From Chlorogloeopsis sp. ULAP01 (lineage in GTDB: Bacteria > Cyanobacteriota > Cyanobacteriia > Cyanobacteriales > Nostocaceae), in the NCBI RefSeq assembly GCF_030381805.1, contig NZ_JAUDRH010000026.1:1-64000 (forward strand): a DNA stretch of 64,000 nucleotides, read 5' to 3'. The notes beneath the pieces were generated by a model. That model saw only the letters and a program-made list of their open reading frames with translations, searched no databases and was not told the origin of the DNA. Both the position numbers and the translations under genes were made by a program. Within the stretch, counting starts at the first letter, position 1, and each line of letters begins with the position of its first letter. Shown here piece after piece: positions 1 to 9,064 of the stretch.

Positions 1-184
1 TTCCTTTCGAGCAGCGCTCTGTCGCGCCCCTCTCAGGCACTTATCTATAGTAGCCAACACATCTTTCACTGTCAACTACTTTTCGAAAAATTTTTTCGGA
101 CTTTTTTTGTTGCCCCACAAATGCCTGTTGTGCTGAGTTTAAGTAACAATGGGTTAGAAACTGTTGACTTACAAAGGGGTTGTT

Positions 185-1090
185 GTGAATTTTCAGTCGG
201 TAATAGAGATATTGCACAAGTTTTGGAGCGAGTCTCTTTCAGAAAGACCTGGCGGTCAACGCGGATGTCTGATTGCCCAGCCTTACGACATTGAAAAGGG
301 AGCTGGCACTAAGAATCCCCATACTTTTCTAAGAGCGCTGGGGCCTGAACCTTGGGCAGTCGCTTACGTTGAACCTTGTCGTCGTCCCACAGATGGACGC
401 TATGGTGAAAATCCTAATCGTTTTCAACATTATTATCAGTATCAAGTGTTGATAAAACCTTCCCCAGATAATATTCAGGAAATTTATTTAGACTCCTTGA
501 GAGCTTTGGGAATTCGTCCAGAAGACCACGATGTGCGATTTGTAGAAGATAATTGGGAAGACGCAACAGTAGGAGCTTGGGGTACTGGTTGGGAAGTGTG
601 GTTAGATGGGATGGAAATTACTCAATTTACTTATTTCCAACAGTGTGGAGGTATTGATTGCCACCCTGTCTCAATAGAGATTACATATGGATTGGAGCGT
701 TTGGCAATGTATCTCCAGGGAGTGGAGGCAATGACTAAAATTCAGTGGACGGACAACATAACGTATGGTGATGTTCACCTCCAAGGAGAGATTGAGCAAT
801 GTGTTTATAACTTTGAAGCCTCCAATCCTGAGATGCTGCTCACACTATTTAATATGTATGAACAAGAGGCTCTACAATTGACAGAGCGAGGACTGGTTCT
901 ACCTACTCTGGACTACGTGTTAAAGTGTTCGCACACTTTCAATTTGCTTGATGCGAGAGGGGTAATTTCAGTTACAGAAAGAACTCGTTACATTGCCAGG
1001 ATTCGGCATTTAGCACGCAAAGTAGCACAGTTATATGTCGAACAAAGAGAAAAGTTAGGTTTTCCATTGCTGAAAAAAGCAGATGTTTGA
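185..1090 (+). CDS. glyQ: Glycyl-tRNA synthetase alpha subunit
   Basis: Catalytic subunit of the heterotetrameric (alpha2beta2) bacterial class II glycyl-tRNA synthetase, which charges tRNA-Gly in the cytoplasm. The protein starts NFQSVIEILHKFW, as is typical of GlyQ, and carries the active-site stretches FLRALGPEPW (about residue 50), GRYGENPNR (about 72) and the motif-3-like ITYGLERLAMYL (about 170). I use the GTG at 185 because it gives the canonical N-terminus (about 301 aa, normal for the family) and has an AAAGGGG ribosome site 6-7 bases upstream. A TTG at 164 is also in frame and would add seven residues. The beta subunit gene (glyS) is not next to it, which is usual in cyanobacteria. 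Confidence 0.97.
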   Translation: MNFQSVIEILHKFWSESLSERPGGQRGCLIAQPYDIEKGAGTKNPHTFLRALGPEPWAVAYVEPCRRPTDGRYGENPNRFQHYYQYQVLIKPSPDNIQEIYLDSLRALGIRPEDHDVRFVEDNWEDATVGAWGTGWEVWLDGMEITQFTYFQQCGGIDCHPVSIEITYGLERLAMYLQGVEAMTKIQWTDNITYGDVHLQGEIEQCVYNFEASNPEMLLTLFNMYEQEALQLTERGLVLPTLDYVLKCSHTFNLLDARGVISVTERTRYIARIRHLARKVAQLYVEQREKLGFPLLKKADV

Positions 1091-1176
1091 GTATTATTTT
1101 GATGGCAAGATGCAGTACAGGTAAGAACAACTAAGTAAGGAAGAAATTTCACATCTGAACCTCAATCTTGAGCGTT

Positions 1177-1404
1177 ATGACGACTTTTCAAGAATTACCA
1201 ATAGGCAAATACTTTCAGATACCTGAAATGAATGCCAGGTATGTGTACAGAAAGGCCAGCAGTTCGCATTGCAGTTTAGGGGTGGCGTTACAGCCAATTC
1301 GACATGGAACAGAGGTAATACCACTAACTTCCACAGAGGTTGCTGATTATTTTGCTGATAAATTCACAGCAAAGCTCGATTTTCTCAAAAGCTTACAACA
1401 ATAA
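1177..1404 (+). CDS. Small conserved-looking hypothetical protein
   Basis: A protein of about 75 residues that I do not recognise. It has no membrane segment, no signal peptide and no Cys pair. The centre is basic and polar (RYVYRKASSSHCSLG) and the end is helix-forming (DYFADKFTAKLDFLKSLQQ). I choose the ATG at 1177; an in-frame TTG lies at 1168. It sits alone between glyQ and a DUF4079 gene on the same strand, 86 bases after glyQ. Codon use resembles the neighbouring genes, so I believe it is real, but no function can be proposed. Confidence 0.6.
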   Translation: MTTFQELPIGKYFQIPEMNARYVYRKASSSHCSLGVALQPIRHGTEVIPLTSTEVADYFADKFTAKLDFLKSLQQ

Positions 1405-1482
1405 TTAATGTTTGATTAGCTACTTAGGTTAATCTAAAAGCATACACACTAGCATAAATACTGAGAAGGCTGTGAAATATAA

Positions 1483-1962
1483 ATGGTTAGTTTGACTGAG
1501 ATTTTAGAACCGATCGCAGCTTGGTTTCGCAGCTTAGGTATACCCGAACCGATAGTCCATTGGGGACATCCTCTGATGATGGGGATCGTGGTGTTTGTTA
1601 TGGGTAGTGCTGTGGGAATTACAGGTTGGCAAGGAAGATTGGCAGAAGATAAAGATATTGTGGTTAAAAATCACAGCGCTCATCGCCAGATAGCACCGTG
1701 GATGTTTTTATTTATGGCATTAGGTTTCACAGGTGGAATGTTATCTCTTGTGATGCAACGTCAACCTATTACGGAAAGTCCTCATTTCTGGACTGGTTCA
1801 AGTGTATTAATCTTACTGGGAATTAACTCTGCAATTGCTTTGAGCAAATTTGGAGGCGAGCAACCTGGGTTACGCAACCTTCATGCCTATTTGGGCAGCA
1901 CTGTACTTTTTCTGATGTTTCTCCATGCTATTTTGGGTTTGAAATTAGGTTTGTCTTTATAA
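1483..1962 (+). CDS. DUF4079 family membrane protein
   Basis: A 159-residue integral membrane protein with four hydrophobic segments (about residues 28-48, 70-90, 103-120 and 137-157). Conserved-looking histidines sit at the membrane edges: VHWGHPLMMG near the start, NHSAHRQIAPWM, NLHAYLG and FLHAILG. This layout matches the cyanobacterial/plastid DUF4079 family, whose biochemical role is not established. The paired His in helices would suit heme binding, but that is inference. It is followed by a hairpin at 2001-2023 that probably ends its transcript before comEC. Confidence 0.75.
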   Translation: MVSLTEILEPIAAWFRSLGIPEPIVHWGHPLMMGIVVFVMGSAVGITGWQGRLAEDKDIVVKNHSAHRQIAPWMFLFMALGFTGGMLSLVMQRQPITESPHFWTGSSVLILLGINSAIALSKFGGEQPGLRNLHAYLGSTVLFLMFLHAILGLKLGLSL

Positions 1963-2000
1963 ATTTAGCTATTGCCAAAATCTCTTTGTGCTTTTAGACT

Positions 2001-2023
2001 GTAGACGCCCTGAGGGCGTCTAC
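2001..2023 (+). terminator. Hairpin terminator / small palindromic repeat
   Basis: A 10-bp perfect stem (GTAGACGCCC / GGGCGTCTAC) with a three-base loop, followed by ATTTTTG. It lies 38 bases after the DUF4079 stop and just before comEC. GTAGACGC palindromes of this kind are also a widespread small repeat class in Nostoc-type genomes, so it may be both. Confidence 0.65.
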
Positions 2024-2072
2024 ATTTTTGTAACTGTAAATTTTGTCACCAGATATTATTGCAAAAATTCCA

Positions 2073-4430
2073 ATGATTCAGGCAAGTGGTGTAATTATCT
2101 GTCTTGGCTACATTCTTGGATTACTGTTTACAACAGTTCCCTGGGGTGGTGCTTGGGTAATGCTTTTGGGAATTGTGGGAGCAATTCTTGTTAGAAAACG
2201 GCGTTTAAATCCACACAAAGCCACCCAAAAAACTGCAAATACCCAATTAAAGACTAAGGTGACACCACAATTTATGTCCTCTACTCCTCATCCAAGAGTA
2301 TGGTTAATTGCTGGGGTGTTAGGGTTGTTGGCAACTTTCTATTTTCAATTCCGGGTTCCTCAAGCAGGAACAAACGATATAAGTAAACTTGTACCATCAC
2401 AGAATAATAATCAAGAACAACTTTTTATTGTGCGTGGTGAGGTTAAAAGTACACCACGCTTAACTCGTAATCAACGAGGACAGTTTTGGTTAGAAGCGAC
2501 TCAACTTGATGAAGTCAAAAACGATCAAGGGCTAGCAGGTGCCAGTAAGGGTGTAACGGGGAAGTTGTATGTAACAGTGCCTATACTTCAAGCTACTGGA
2601 TTGCACCCCGGTCAGCAAGTTGCTGTAACTGGAATTTTATACAAACCGAAACCGCCATCAAACCCTGGTGCCTTTGACTTTCAAAAATTCCTTCAGCAAG
2701 AAGGAGCTTTTGCTGGTTTTGTTGGAAGGCTTGTAAATATATTGAATGAAGAACAAAATCAGTGGGGATGGTGGCAAATCCGGGAAAAAATTGTGCGATC
2801 GCAAGTACGTTGGTTAGGTATTCCGGAGGGGCCTCTTGTTAGTGCTATGGTTATAGGCAGCAAAGCTGTTGATTTGCCATACGATATCCGCGATGCGTTT
2901 ATCAAAGCTGGGTTAGCTCATGCTTTAGCAGCATCTGGATTTCAAACTTCCTTAATTTTGAGTGTAGTCCTCAGTTTAACTAAGCGCTTCAACAGAGTAT
3001 TGCAAGTTATTTTGGGCAGTTTGGCGTTAATTATTTTTCTGTGCTTAACAGGTTTCCAGCCCGCAGTACTGCGAGCTGTAGTGATGGGATTTGCAGCATT
3101 AGTTGGTTTGGGACTAAAACGAAAAGTCAAGCAGTTGGGATCGTTGATGGTTGCTGCTACTTTATTATTATTGTTTAATCCTCTGTGGATTTGGGATTTA
3201 GGATTTCAACTAAGCTTTTTAGCTACATTAGGATTGATAGTAACTGTACCACCATTAACTCAACGTTTGGCATGGTTACCCCCCGCGATCGCTTCTTTAA
3301 TAGCTGTTCCTATAGCTGCTACAATCTGGACTCTACCAGTCCAACTATTTGTTTTTGGAGTTGTACCAATTTATAGCTTACTACTGAATATAATTACTAC
3401 GCCTTTCATTTCAGTTATTAGTATAGGTGGCATTATTAATGCTTTAGCAGGGTTAATTGTGCCTAATACTGAAAATTATTTGGCTGGGACATTACATTAC
3501 CCTAGCGATTGGTTAATTAAGCTAGTAGAATTTTTTAGTAAGCTACCAGGAAATTCTTTTGCTACTGGTAAGATAGCAATTTGGCAGGTACTAGTAGTTT
3601 ATGGATTGATTGCATTAGTTTGGATTGTACGTTGGTGGCAAAAACGTTGGTGGATAGCCCTTTTAACTGCAATAGGATTGGTCTTAATTCCAGGGTGGTA
3701 TTCTGCTAACACTTTGTTTAGGGTTACAGTATTAGCAGCTGGCGAAGAACCAGTAATGGTAATTCAAGATCGAGGAAAGATAGCTTTAATTAATAGTGGT
3801 GATGAAGGAACGGGACGCTTCACAATCGTACCGTTTTTACAACAACAAGGTGTAAATAAAATAGATTGGGCAATCGCTTCTAATTTTCAACTAAACGGTA
3901 ACAACGGTTGGCTAGAAGTTCTAAAAAGTTTGCCAATTAAAGTTTTTTATGACTATTTTTCTCCGTCGGGAGGCACTCTTACTAGTCAGATAATTCAACA
4001 GGAAGTACAACAAAAAAAGGGATTTTACCAGCCTGTATCAGTTGGTCAAACTGTCGGTACTGATTCTATAGTTGTGCAATACATTAATAATGGATTGCCC
4101 ATATTGCAGATGCAAATTCAGGGTCAGACTTGGTTGCTAGTAGGGAATCTTAAAACTATAGAAATACGTCGCCTAGTTAAAACAGGACAATTACCGCGTC
4201 CACAGGTATTATGGTGTCCTGGTGAGTCTTTAAAAGAATTAGTTGTTGCTTTACAACCACAAGTCGCGATCGCATCTAATACTAACATTCAGCAAAAAGC
4301 TTTATCTGAACTCAGTAAAGGTCAGACAAAACTATTCATTACAGGAAGAGATGGAGCAATTCAATGGACTCTTAACAGTGATTTTGAAACATTTATTCAG
4401 GGAACAGAAAATAAAACTTCGATTTTGTAA
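2073..4430 (+). CDS. comEC: ComEC/Rec2-type DNA-uptake channel protein
   Basis: Inner-membrane channel for single-stranded DNA during natural transformation. Three parts are visible: N-terminal membrane helices (VIICLGYILGLLFTTVPWG), a soluble OB-like DUF4131 region (about residues 85-230, with PGQQVAVTGILYKP and PSNPGAFDFQKFL), and a multi-helix Competence domain (HALAASGFQTSLILSVV, FQPAVLRAVVMGF, WIWDLGFQLSFLATLGLI). The C-terminal metallo-beta-lactamase-like part (about residue 560 onward) has no HxHxDH; the corresponding place reads ASNFQLNGNNGW, so metal binding there is probably lost. Length (about 785 aa) suits the family. I choose the ATG at 2073; an upstream in-frame TTG at 2043 would add ten non-hydrophobic residues. 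Confidence 0.92.
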   Translation: MIQASGVIICLGYILGLLFTTVPWGGAWVMLLGIVGAILVRKRRLNPHKATQKTANTQLKTKVTPQFMSSTPHPRVWLIAGVLGLLATFYFQFRVPQAGTNDISKLVPSQNNNQEQLFIVRGEVKSTPRLTRNQRGQFWLEATQLDEVKNDQGLAGASKGVTGKLYVTVPILQATGLHPGQQVAVTGILYKPKPPSNPGAFDFQKFLQQEGAFAGFVGRLVNILNEEQNQWGWWQIREKIVRSQVRWLGIPEGPLVSAMVIGSKAVDLPYDIRDAFIKAGLAHALAASGFQTSLILSVVLSLTKRFNRVLQVILGSLALIIFLCLTGFQPAVLRAVVMGFAALVGLGLKRKVKQLGSLMVAATLLLLFNPLWIWDLGFQLSFLATLGLIVTVPPLTQRLAWLPPAIASLIAVPIAATIWTLPVQLFVFGVVPIYSLLLNIITTPFISVISIGGIINALAGLIVPNTENYLAGTLHYPSDWLIKLVEFFSKLPGNSFATGKIAIWQVLVVYGLIALVWIVRWWQKRWWIALLTAIGLVLIPGWYSANTLFRVTVLAAGEEPVMVIQDRGKIALINSGDEGTGRFTIVPFLQQQGVNKIDWAIASNFQLNGNNGWLEVLKSLPIKVFYDYFSPSGGTLTSQIIQQEVQQKKGFYQPVSVGQTVGTDSIVVQYINNGLPILQMQIQGQTWLLVGNLKTIEIRRLVKTGQLPRPQVLWCPGESLKELVVALQPQVAIASNTNIQQKALSELSKGQTKLFITGRDGAIQWTLNSDFETFIQGTENKTSIL

Positions 4431-4618
4431 GTATATTATGCTTTCAGGTCTTAAGCAGGGATCACGAAATAGGAAAAGCTCAAAAAACTAGGTTCCGATA
4501 CTGGCGTCTAAAGCCCAAAATTAAGAACGTGATATCATTTATGTGCTTATGCACTTGTCTTCATATCATGCTAAGATTGAAGAGATTGCCTAGTAAAAAA
4601 TATAATTTTTCATAATCT

Positions 4619-4703
4619 GGAGAGGTGGCAGAGCGGTTGAATGCGGCGCACTCGAAATGCGTTTTGGGGAAACTCAACGGGGGTTCGAATCCCCCCCTCT
4701 CCG
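4619..4703 (+). tRNA. tRNA-Ser (anticodon CGA)
   Basis: A complete type II tRNA: acceptor stem GGAGAGG paired with CCTCTCC and G73, D-arm, anticodon loop CTCGAAA with anticodon CGA at 4653-4655, a long variable arm (TTTTGGGGAAACTCAA) and T-arm GGGGG TTCGAAT CCCCC. CCA is not encoded. It reads UCG serine codons. Confidence 0.96.
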
Positions 4704-4792
4704 TATAAAATTAAAAATAGGGCAAGCAACCCTATTTCAAATTTTTTAATTAAGATGAGCAATCTTCGTGTTCCCGATTAATGCGCTCATAG

Positions 4793-6142
4793 CTAGCTAC
4801 AAATTTGTTGCAGCGTAGGTATGAAATTTGGATAAGAAATAGCAGCAGCCTCTGCACGCTGAATCTTTGTAGTACCAGTTGCGTTAAGAGCAGCGATCGC
4901 CAAACTCATAGCAATGCGATGATCTGTATAGCTATCAACATCTGCACCTACTAAAGAAGTACCACCAGTAATTTCCATGCCATCGGGTAGCTCGGTTACT
5001 TGCGCTCCCATTTTATTTAACTGTTGAGCCATCACAGCAATACGATCACTTTCTTTAACTCGTAATTCTGCTGCATCTTTAATTACAGTTATTCCTTCGG
5101 CAAATACTGCTGCTACTGCTAAAATCGGAATCTCATCAATTAGCCTGGGTATGATCTCCCCAGCAATGGTGCAACCTTGCAGACGACTAGAACGCACCCG
5201 TAAATCGGCAACAGGTTCACCAGCTACCTCCCGTTCATTTTCTCGCTTAATATCGGCTCCCATCATTGCTAAAGCTTCTAAAATACCCGTGCGAGTGGGA
5301 TTAACACCGACATTTTCAATCACCAAATCAGAATCCGATACAATTGCCCCAGCCACCAACCAAAAGGCAGCCGAACTGATATCCCCAGGAACAATCACTG
5401 TTTGCCCAATAAGTTGAGCAGGGCCTTTAACTGTTACGCTGTTAGTTTCGGGATCAATATCCAGTTCCGCTCCAAATGCCTTGAGCATCCTTTCGCTGTG
5501 ATCTCTGGACAGATCTGGTTCTGTAATAGTAGTTTTGCCTTCAGCCATTAAACCCGCCAACAAAATACAGGATTTGACTTGAGCAGAGGCGATGGGAGAA
5601 TGGTAATGAATTGGTTTGAGATTTTGTCCTTGCACAGCCAAGGGTGCTAAAGAACTACCTTTACGCCCCCAAATTTCCGCTCCCATTTGTTGTAAAGGTT
5701 TAATAACACGGGACATGGGACGCGATCGCAGGGAAGAATCGCCTGTAATGGTAAAAAAGCGTCCCGCATGGGATGCCAATAGTCCCAACATCAATCGGAT
5801 TGTTGTGCCTGAGTTCCCAGCATTTAATACGTCAACAGGTTCTTGCAAATTTCCTAAACCGATTCCTTTAATCTGCACCAATTCTGTGTTTAAGGGCGAA
5901 ATATCTGCTCCCATTGCCTGAAAACAGCTAGCGGTGCTGCAAGGATCTTCACCTAATAGTAGTCCCTGAATCTGGGTGTGTCCTTGAGCGATCGCGCCTA
6001 ACATCAAAGCACGATGGGAAATAGACTTATCTCCTGGAACGCGGATACGACCTTGTAAACTTAACTTAGAAGCAGTTTGATCGATAACTAAGTTTTGAGA
6101 AAAGTTTTCTTTAGTTTCTACGGTAATAACAGAAGGCGACAT
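4793..6142 (-). CDS. aroA: 3-phosphoshikimate 1-carboxyvinyltransferase (EPSP synthase)
   Basis: Sixth step of the shikimate pathway: joins shikimate-3-phosphate and phosphoenolpyruvate to give EPSP, on the way to chorismate and the aromatic amino acids. The 449-residue protein shows the family landmarks VPGDKSISHRALMLGAIAQG (about residue 36), NAGNSGTTIRLMLGLLA (about 107), DSSLRSRPM (about 135), SAQVKSCILLAGL (about 185), and near the end RVKESDRIAVM (about 362) and YTDHRIAMSLAIAAL (about 409). The GNSGTTIRL form resembles the class II (Bacillus-like) enzymes. Start is the ATG at 6142. It stands alone, pointing towards the tRNA-Ser gene. Confidence 0.96.
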   Translation of the reverse strand: MSPSVITVETKENFSQNLVIDQTASKLSLQGRIRVPGDKSISHRALMLGAIAQGHTQIQGLLLGEDPCSTASCFQAMGADISPLNTELVQIKGIGLGNLQEPVDVLNAGNSGTTIRLMLGLLASHAGRFFTITGDSSLRSRPMSRVIKPLQQMGAEIWGRKGSSLAPLAVQGQNLKPIHYHSPIASAQVKSCILLAGLMAEGKTTITEPDLSRDHSERMLKAFGAELDIDPETNSVTVKGPAQLIGQTVIVPGDISSAAFWLVAGAIVSDSDLVIENVGVNPTRTGILEALAMMGADIKRENEREVAGEPVADLRVRSSRLQGCTIAGEIIPRLIDEIPILAVAAVFAEGITVIKDAAELRVKESDRIAVMAQQLNKMGAQVTELPDGMEITGGTSLVGADVDSYTDHRIAMSLAIAALNATGTTKIQRAEAAAISYPNFIPTLQQICS

Positions 6143-6677
6143 TAGGATAAACTGACTTGTGACTGCACCGGAAGTTAGTAAGCAGTAAAGGTAAAACTCA
6201 CTGCTAGTTGCTTCCTCGCTAGTATCGTATCGCTTTCTGCTCTATGAAAATTACTGATATACACTAAGACTATATTTAATATGTATCTTTGGCTTGATTT
6301 TCCTACTCAGGGGAGAAGATTAACTTCTAATCGAAGAAAAGCTTCTTTTCACAGACACAGGTAAGCCAAATTTTAGCAAGCCTATAAAGCCAATCTTGTA
6401 GCTGTTGCCTGCTAGTTTTGCAAAAAACAAACTATTTGAGACGCTCAGTTTACTGCGCAAGCCAATTAGGGTCTTGTCATCCACTATAAACTAAGCTAAC
6501 TAGAGCAAAAGTCTCACCAAAACCTTCTAATCCGACATATTACTTGTTTTTACTTTGATTTGTCTAGCTTTCTATTTCAGCAGCTTCAGTTAATATGAAG
6601 CATATTTTACGGTTCAGTTCCTGACTCAAACCTGCCGATTACTTTGTATTTCATTGCTTTTAGCTTTTATCGCTCCC
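6143..6677. other. Intergenic region without a recognisable gene
   Basis: Roughly 530 bases between the divergent aroA and the 6678 gene. It must hold both promoters. I see one short hairpin (GAAGAAAAGCTTCTTTTC, about 6334-6351) and several in-frame stops in all frames; no RNA gene is recognisable. Confidence 0.5.
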
Positions 6678-7142
6678 ATGCTGACTCACCACCGCAAGCC
6701 CGTGTGCCTATCATTAATTTCCACAGACTTACCTGTTTGGTCTGTTGTCGAAACCGCCGCGACTTTATACCAAAAAGACAGTGAGCGTTTTCACCTACTG
6801 TTGACGGCACCATCTGTGAACAGTTCCAAAGAAATTATTAATCCTTATAGTCCCAGAGTATTGTGGCTGGAAATTTCCCCCTATCGAGTTACTATGACAA
6901 TGCAGGGTAATGGTCAATTAAGTTACCGCCATTTTTGGGAACAGGGTGTTTATGGTATCACTCGTTATTGGTTGCCTACTGAATCACTGCAACCTAACCA
7001 ACCCATTCGCTTACGTAACTTTACTAGTAATTTGACACTCAATGGACATCCATTACCAGAGAATTTACGAGTCGAATATGAATTATGGGCAGACAAAATA
7101 CAACTGGGATGTTACATTCTCAATTTAGAAATCCGTAACTGA
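6678..7142 (+). CDS. Hypothetical protein
   Basis: A soluble-looking protein of about 154 residues that I do not recognise. The sequence is rich in beta-strand patterns (RVLWLEISPYRVTMTMQG, IRLRNFTSNLTLNG, VEYELWADKIQLGCYILNLEI) with many aromatic residues, suggesting a beta-sandwich. I choose the ATG at 6678; a TTG at 6654 would add eight hydrophobic residues (LLAFIAP) and is a possible alternative. It is a single gene facing a convergent thioredoxin-like gene, with a strong shared hairpin at 7161-7207 between them. Confidence 0.65.
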   Translation: MLTHHRKPVCLSLISTDLPVWSVVETAATLYQKDSERFHLLLTAPSVNSSKEIINPYSPRVLWLEISPYRVTMTMQGNGQLSYRHFWEQGVYGITRYWLPTESLQPNQPIRLRNFTSNLTLNGHPLPENLRVEYELWADKIQLGCYILNLEIRN

Positions 7143-7160
7143 TAGCCCCAACAAGTAATT

Positions 7161-7207
7161 AATATCCTCTCTCGTCATGTCTTTTGATTTTATGAGGGAG
7201 GATATTT
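7161..7207. terminator. Bidirectional hairpin terminator
   Basis: AATATCCTCTCTCGTCAT pairs imperfectly with ATGAGGGAGGATATT across an AT-rich loop, between two convergent genes (stops at 7142 and 7249). It can serve both. Confidence 0.7.
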
Positions 7208-7248
7208 ATGTAGTTCATAAGCAGATTTTTAATTCTGCTTAACCACAC

Positions 7249-7833
7249 TTAACTACCAAAATAACTAGGTTCGTTCCCTGATTTCCATTTTATATTGCAA
7301 CCTATACTTGGTTTTTGATCTAGAGTCACGGCTTTATTAGCAAGTACAGCCTCAATCGCAGCACGTAAGTCTGTACCTGTTACAGGTTTGTTATTACTAG
7401 GACGACTATCATCTAATTGTCCACGATAAATCAGCTTGCGATCCCTATCAAACAAAAAGAAATCAGGTGTACAAGCTGCTGTGTATGTCTTTGCCGTTTC
7501 TTGGCTCTCGTCATAACAAAAGGGAAATTGAAAACCAAGCTCACCTGCCATTGCTTTTAAGCTATCTGGAGCATCATCTGGATAATTTCTAGCATCATTT
7601 GCACTGATAGCTACAATACCTAAATCACTTTGAAAGTAATCTTTACCCAAGTTTGCTAATTCTGCTTGAACGTGTTTGACAAAAGGACAATGCCGACAAA
7701 TAAACATTACCAATAAAGCTTTTTTGTCAGCAAATGTAGAAAGTGAGATTGTCTGTCCAGAAATTACATCTAGTAAACGAAAATCTGGTGCTTGAGTACC
7801 AATAGGAAGCATTGTTGAAGCAGTTAAAGCCAT
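7249..7833 (-). CDS. Thioredoxin-like (PRX-like/AhpC-TSA fold) protein
   Basis: A 194-residue protein with the redoxin fold. It opens LPIGTQAPDFRLLDV, typical of AhpC/TSA proteins, and has CRHCPFVKHVQAEL at about residue 46, the C-x-x-C arrangement of the peroxiredoxin-like/thioredoxin-like group (cd02969 type). Later come YDESQETAKTYTAACTPDFFLFD, with the cis-Pro loop TPDFF, and YRGQLDDSRP. Family knowledge points to a thiol oxidoreductase or peroxidase; the substrate is unknown. A third Cys precedes the cis-Pro loop and a fourth is near the end (IGCNIKW). It is monocistronic, with convergent neighbour 6678-7142. Confidence 0.85.
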   Translation of the reverse strand: MALTASTMLPIGTQAPDFRLLDVISGQTISLSTFADKKALLVMFICRHCPFVKHVQAELANLGKDYFQSDLGIVAISANDARNYPDDAPDSLKAMAGELGFQFPFCYDESQETAKTYTAACTPDFFLFDRDRKLIYRGQLDDSRPSNNKPVTGTDLRAAIEAVLANKAVTLDQKPSIGCNIKWKSGNEPSYFGS

Positions 7834-7981
7834 AATTCACCCGATAAACTTACTTGAAATTCTTGATTAGAGTTACAAATTTTTAATTAGCAATCTTTAC
7901 TATTCGGAAAAATAAAATTTGGAGATATTGCTTCTAAAGTTTTATTTTGACTTCTCTATCACAAGCCTTATAATTTAGCAA

Positions 7982-8416
7982 TTATCGTAAATTCCGAGAT
8001 AACGGCTGATTTAAATCCCGTTGTGGAGATACTCTAGTTCGCATAATCAGCAATGGAAGACTGAAAAATCCGAAAATCATTACAATTCCAGCTATCATCC
8101 ATACTGTCCATCGCATAGGTTGGTAGTCACTTCTTTCGATTTGCCATAGAACTTGATTGTATCGCCAAGCTGCAAAAGCGATGGTAATAATACCAAAAAT
8201 TACCAAACTAATACCTAAATTTTCTGAGTTAAATAAGGGATGTGAAGATGATTCTTGTTGTGTCAAGGTAAAACTAAGCTGACGCAGAAATAAACCAAAT
8301 CGTGCGATCGCAAAGCCAAAACCAATTAATGCAATTGAAGTCCTCAGCCAAGCCAAAAATGTACGCTCATTTGCTTGATGCTCCCTTTGACGGTCAATTT
8401 TGGGCGTATTGCTCAT
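7982..8416 (-). CDS. DUF202/YidH-family membrane protein
   Basis: A 144-residue protein with three predicted membrane helices (about residues 28-48, 76-94 and 108-126). The DUF202 signature REHQANERTFLAWLRTSIALIGFGFAIARFGLFL is visible near the N-terminus (residues about 11-44). Members of the family are small inner-membrane proteins of unknown function (E. coli YidH/YidG). The C-terminal tail is basic. Start is the ATG at 8416. It lies between the thioredoxin-like gene and an HLIP gene on the same strand, but gaps of about 150-200 bases argue for separate transcripts. Confidence 0.85.
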   Translation of the reverse strand: MSNTPKIDRQREHQANERTFLAWLRTSIALIGFGFAIARFGLFLRQLSFTLTQQESSSHPLFNSENLGISLVIFGIITIAFAAWRYNQVLWQIERSDYQPMRWTVWMIAGIVMIFGFFSLPLLIMRTRVSPQRDLNQPLSRNLR

Positions 8417-8613
8417 AATTAACTGTGTTACCCTTTTGCCACAAAAGCAGGCTAACTTATTTAGTTATAAAAAATACTCCATCTAACGGATGGCTTTTAC
8501 ATATTCAAACTTTCAATTAATGTTTAGCTTCAAAATAAAAAAGCAGAGACACGAAGAAACTCAGTATCTCCACTCTTGCGAAAACAAGTGCCAATGATAT
8601 GAAAATTTATTTT

Positions 8614-8829
8614 TTATAAGCTGCCTAAAAGACCAAAAACTCCGTGTCCTGTCAACGCTTCTAGCACCATTAAAGACACAAAACCTATCATTGCTAAACG
8701 CCCGTTGAGTAACTCGGCATAGGGAGTAAAGCCAGTGCGATCGCCCTGAGTATCCACATAAACTCTTGGCTCGATCGCAAAATTGTTCATCTTACCCTGA
8801 TCGTCAACTATAGAACCGTTTGCACGCAT
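8614..8829 (-). CDS. hli: High-light-inducible chlorophyll-binding protein (HLIP/Scp)
   Basis: A 71-residue one-helix protein of the light-harvesting-like family, which binds chlorophyll and carotenoid and protects photosystems and chlorophyll biosynthesis under light stress in the thylakoid. The chlorophyll-binding helix motif is complete: ELLNGRLAMIGFVSLMVLEALTG-type sequence from about residue 40 (E-x-x-N-G-R-x-A-M-x-G-F). The soluble N-terminus (about 38 residues) is longer than in the HLIP at 36153. A hairpin region lies downstream (about 8540-8575). Such genes are usually strongly light and stress induced; no specific element could be identified here. Confidence 0.92.
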   Translation of the reverse strand: MRANGSIVDDQGKMNNFAIEPRVYVDTQGDRTGFTPYAELLNGRLAMIGFVSLMVLEALTGHGVFGLLGSL

Positions 8830-8954
8830 GAATACTTCCTAATTAGATGATTGCTATTATTGTAAATAAATGTAACTTATTTATTAAAAATTGTAAAGAA
8901 AGTGATGACAAGTGATCGCAACAGTTGAGATCTCGTCGTAAGAATACAAAAATG

Positions 8955-8976
8955 ATGGGGAGCGATCGCTCCCCAT
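8955..8976 (-). terminator. Terminator built around a HIP1 site
   Basis: The perfect 22-bp palindrome ATGGGGAGCGATCGCTCCCC-AT, read on the minus strand, is followed by CATTTTTG. It lies about 90 bases downstream of the catalase-related gene (stop at 9065) and fits a Rho-independent terminator. The HIP1 octamer GCGATCGC forms its centre. Confidence 0.65.
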
Positions 8977-9064
8977 TTATGTTGCTATGTGGTCAAGACT
9001 AAATCTACTGTGTTGGCATTTGTGCTTTAGCGTAGAATCCATAAAAGACACGCACTATTGAAAT

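Noticed and set aside
81..100. CGAAAAATTTTTTCG palindrome upstream of glyQ
   Set aside because: AT-rich and short; no gene ends before it inside the window, so a terminator role cannot be judged.
5151..5417. Open frame opposite aroA
   Set aside because: Inside a clear aroA coding region; shadow frame.
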